The notes beneath the pieces are model-generated. The model saw nothing but the letters and a program-made list of their open reading frames with translations. It did not search any database and was not told where the DNA came from. From positions 1 to 7,049 of the forward strand of contig JAHELQ010000276.1 of the NCBI GenBank assembly GCA_024644125.1: a stretch of DNA of 7,049 nucleotides, given 5' to 3'. Positions 5,665 to 7,049 of the stretch are shown here, piece after piece. A program made the translations under genes and the position numbers. Numbering within the stretch: position 1 is the first letter of the stretch; every line of letters begins with the position of its first letter. The stretch is from Candidatus Aminicenantota bacterium. GTDB lineage: Bacteria > Acidobacteriota > Aminicenantia > UBA2199.

Positions 5665-6501
5665 GTGCGTTATTCGGACCTTTATCAAAACGCGTTAAAC
5701 CGGTTGGATTCCCCCGAATTGGCGGCGGATGTCTTGTTGCTGATCCAGAAATCGTTCAACTTGACCGCTGTGCAATATTGGATTCAGAAAAACGAGACGA
5801 TACTCGATACCAGCGGCATCAGGAAATTCTACCGCTATTTGAATCGTTTGATCCGCCATGAATCCCCGGCTCATATATTCAAGGAAAAAGAATTCTATTC
5901 CCGGCCCTTTTATGTTAATAAAAATGTTCTGGTCCCCAGACCGGAGACGGAACTCCTGGTGGAGGCGGCGTCATCGTTGCTGCCAAAACCCGGTAAAATC
6001 CTGGATATCGGCGCGGGAAGCGGGGTAATATCCATCACTCTGGCGCTGGAAACCGGATCCACGGTCATTGCATTGGAAAAGAGTCCCAAAGCCCTTTATG
6101 TTCTTAAAAAGAATATCCGCCGCCATAACATCCGGAACCTGGTATTCCCGACAAAAGGGGACCTATTCCCAATTACGTCCGAAGGGAGGTTCGATCTTGT
6201 GATATCCAATCCCCCATATCTGGCTGAGGATGAATGGGATTCACTTCCTCCGAATGTCAAAAATTACGACCCCAGGGAGGCTCTGGTAGCAGGCGCCACC
6301 GGATTGGAACTGATCGAGGAGATCATCACCCGCGCGCCGGGATTCCTTGCTCCCGGCGGTTGTGTTTTGTTGGAAATCGGATACACCCAGAAGCCGGCCC
6401 TGGAGAAGATACTCAAACGTAATCTATATAGCGACATCCGGTTCGTGAACGACTACAGCGGAATTCCGCGAGTGGCTGTCGCTTGTTGGAGTCAGCGATG
6501 A
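5665..6501 (+). CDS. prmC: Release factor glutamine N5-methyltransferase
   Basis: PrmC (HemK) transfers a methyl group from S-adenosylmethionine to the GGQ glutamine of RF1 and RF2, raising termination efficiency. The 278-aa length is normal. An N-terminal helical substrate-binding domain (about 1-80) ends at the conserved PRPETE (91-96). The Rossmann methyltransferase domain has DIGAGSG (114-120) for SAM binding and the amide-methylating motif NPPY (182-185) in VISNPPYL. It then shows the family pattern YDPREALVAGATGLE and a C-terminal VNDYSGIPRV. The start is GTG directly after the prfA TAA with no intervening base and no clear Shine-Dalgarno, so reinitiation by ribosomes terminating on prfA is likely. 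Placement after its substrate's gene is a common bacterial arrangement. The gene overlaps the next one by ATGA. Confidence 0.97.
   Translation: MRYSDLYQNALNRLDSPELAADVLLLIQKSFNLTAVQYWIQKNETILDTSGIRKFYRYLNRLIRHESPAHIFKEKEFYSRPFYVNKNVLVPRPETELLVEAASSLLPKPGKILDIGAGSGVISITLALETGSTVIALEKSPKALYVLKKNIRRHNIRNLVFPTKGDLFPITSEGRFDLVISNPPYLAEDEWDSLPPNVKNYDPREALVAGATGLELIEEIITRAPGFLAPGGCVLLEIGYTQKPALEKILKRNLYSDIRFVNDYSGIPRVAVACWSQR
6485..6490 (+). promoter_or_regulatory. Ribosome binding site of the radical SAM gene
   Basis: TTGGAG at the 3' end of prmC lies 7 nt before the ATG at 6498. It supports that start together with the ATGA stop/start overlap. Confidence 0.5.
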
Positions 6502-7049
6502 GAGTTCTTTTGGTCAACCCCTATATTTATGATTTTACCGCCTTTGATCTGTGGCTCCGCCCGTTGGGTTTGCTTTATATCGCGGGAGCGCTTCAGGAGT
6601 TCTCGGATGTGGAGATTTCCTGGTTGGATACCCTTGATAGGTATGGCGATGCCCAATCTCCAAAATCCCGTCCGGATGGCCGGGGTAAGTTTCATCGGGA
6701 ATTTGTGGATAAGCCCGCCATTTACCAGAACATCCCCCGCCATTACGCCCGTTACGGCATACCGCTGGAAGCGTTCGATCAAAAAGTGGAAGAGCTCCCT
6801 GACGTTGACATTATTCTGGTCACCACCCTGATGACCTATTGGGTGGACGGCATCAACTTCACCATCGAACGCTTGAGACAGAGATTCCCCCGGGCGACAG
6901 TGGCGCTGGGAGGCATGCTGCCGACATTGGCGCCGCGGGAGGTAAAAAGACAGGTACCCGCCGACCTGTATTTCGCCGGCTACGGCGAACGGTCCATCCT
7001 GGAATTCCTGGGGAAAATCGGCGCAACGATATCCCGGTTCCCGGATTTT
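6498..7049 (+). CDS. B12-binding radical SAM protein, N-terminal part (3' end outside window)
   Basis: The frame stays open from ATG 6498 to the window end (184 codons). The opening MRVLLVNPYIYDF, then LRPLGLLYIAGAL, is the characteristic start of the cobalamin-binding domain in B12-binding radical SAM enzymes. Later strands DIILVTTLMTYW and ATVALGGMLPTLAP, followed by DLYFAGYGE, complete a Rossmann-like B12 fold. There is no DxHxxG ligand motif, so any cobalamin would bind without a protein histidine, as in many members. The CxxxCxxC iron-sulfur motif of the radical SAM barrel would lie beyond the window and is not seen, so the radical SAM part is inferred from family resemblance. The substrate is unknown. 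The ATGA overlap with prmC indicates co-translation. Confidence 0.8.
   Translation, partial: MRVLLVNPYIYDFTAFDLWLRPLGLLYIAGALQEFSDVEISWLDTLDRYGDAQSPKSRPDGRGKFHREFVDKPAIYQNIPRHYARYGIPLEAFDQKVEELPDVDIILVTTLMTYWVDGINFTIERLRQRFPRATVALGGMLPTLAPREVKRQVPADLYFAGYGERSILEFLGKIGATISRFPDF

Overview
The window comes from a bacterium of moderate GC content. A zinc-ribbon ribosomal protein L31, a class-I release factor 1 with its methyltransferase PrmC, and IspD of the methylerythritol phosphate pathway rule out an archaeal or eukaryotic nuclear source. The sequence alone does not let me assign a phylum.

Left part (1-3000). The C-terminal end of an alpha/beta hydrolase (+ strand) meets, tail to tail with a 13-nt overlap, a compact three-gene operon on the - strand. 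Transcribed from about 2999 down to 404, the operon encodes a GIY-YIG nuclease-fold protein (153 aa), an unrecognised 63-aa acidic protein, and a 650-aa Rad50/RecF-like coiled-coil ATPase with a central CPLC hook motif. The genes are 3 nt apart and then overlap by 14 nt, and one good promoter lies immediately before the first start codon. The pairing of an SMC-like ATPase, a small linker protein and a small nuclease resembles anti-phage or anti-plasmid conflict systems. I do not recognise it as a named system, and it is the most interesting part of the window.

Middle (3000-3530). About 530 nt without a convincing gene. The operon promoter sits at its left edge.

Right part (3531-7049). Core genes: ispD (- strand) diverges from a + strand cluster rpmE-prfA-prmC-(radical SAM/B12 protein, cut by the window end). 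The cluster has a near-consensus sigma-70 promoter upstream of rpmE. Its genes are tightly packed: a 20-nt overlap, a stop directly abutting a GTG start, and an ATGA overlap. PrmC methylates the GGQ glutamine of the release factor encoded just upstream, so their coupling makes functional sense.

A cross-cutting observation is that both ispD and the GIY-YIG gene have a good -10 hexamer exactly 6 nt before the ATG and no usable Shine-Dalgarno. This geometry predicts leaderless mRNAs for both, in contrast to rpmE, which has a normal leader and a strong Shine-Dalgarno.
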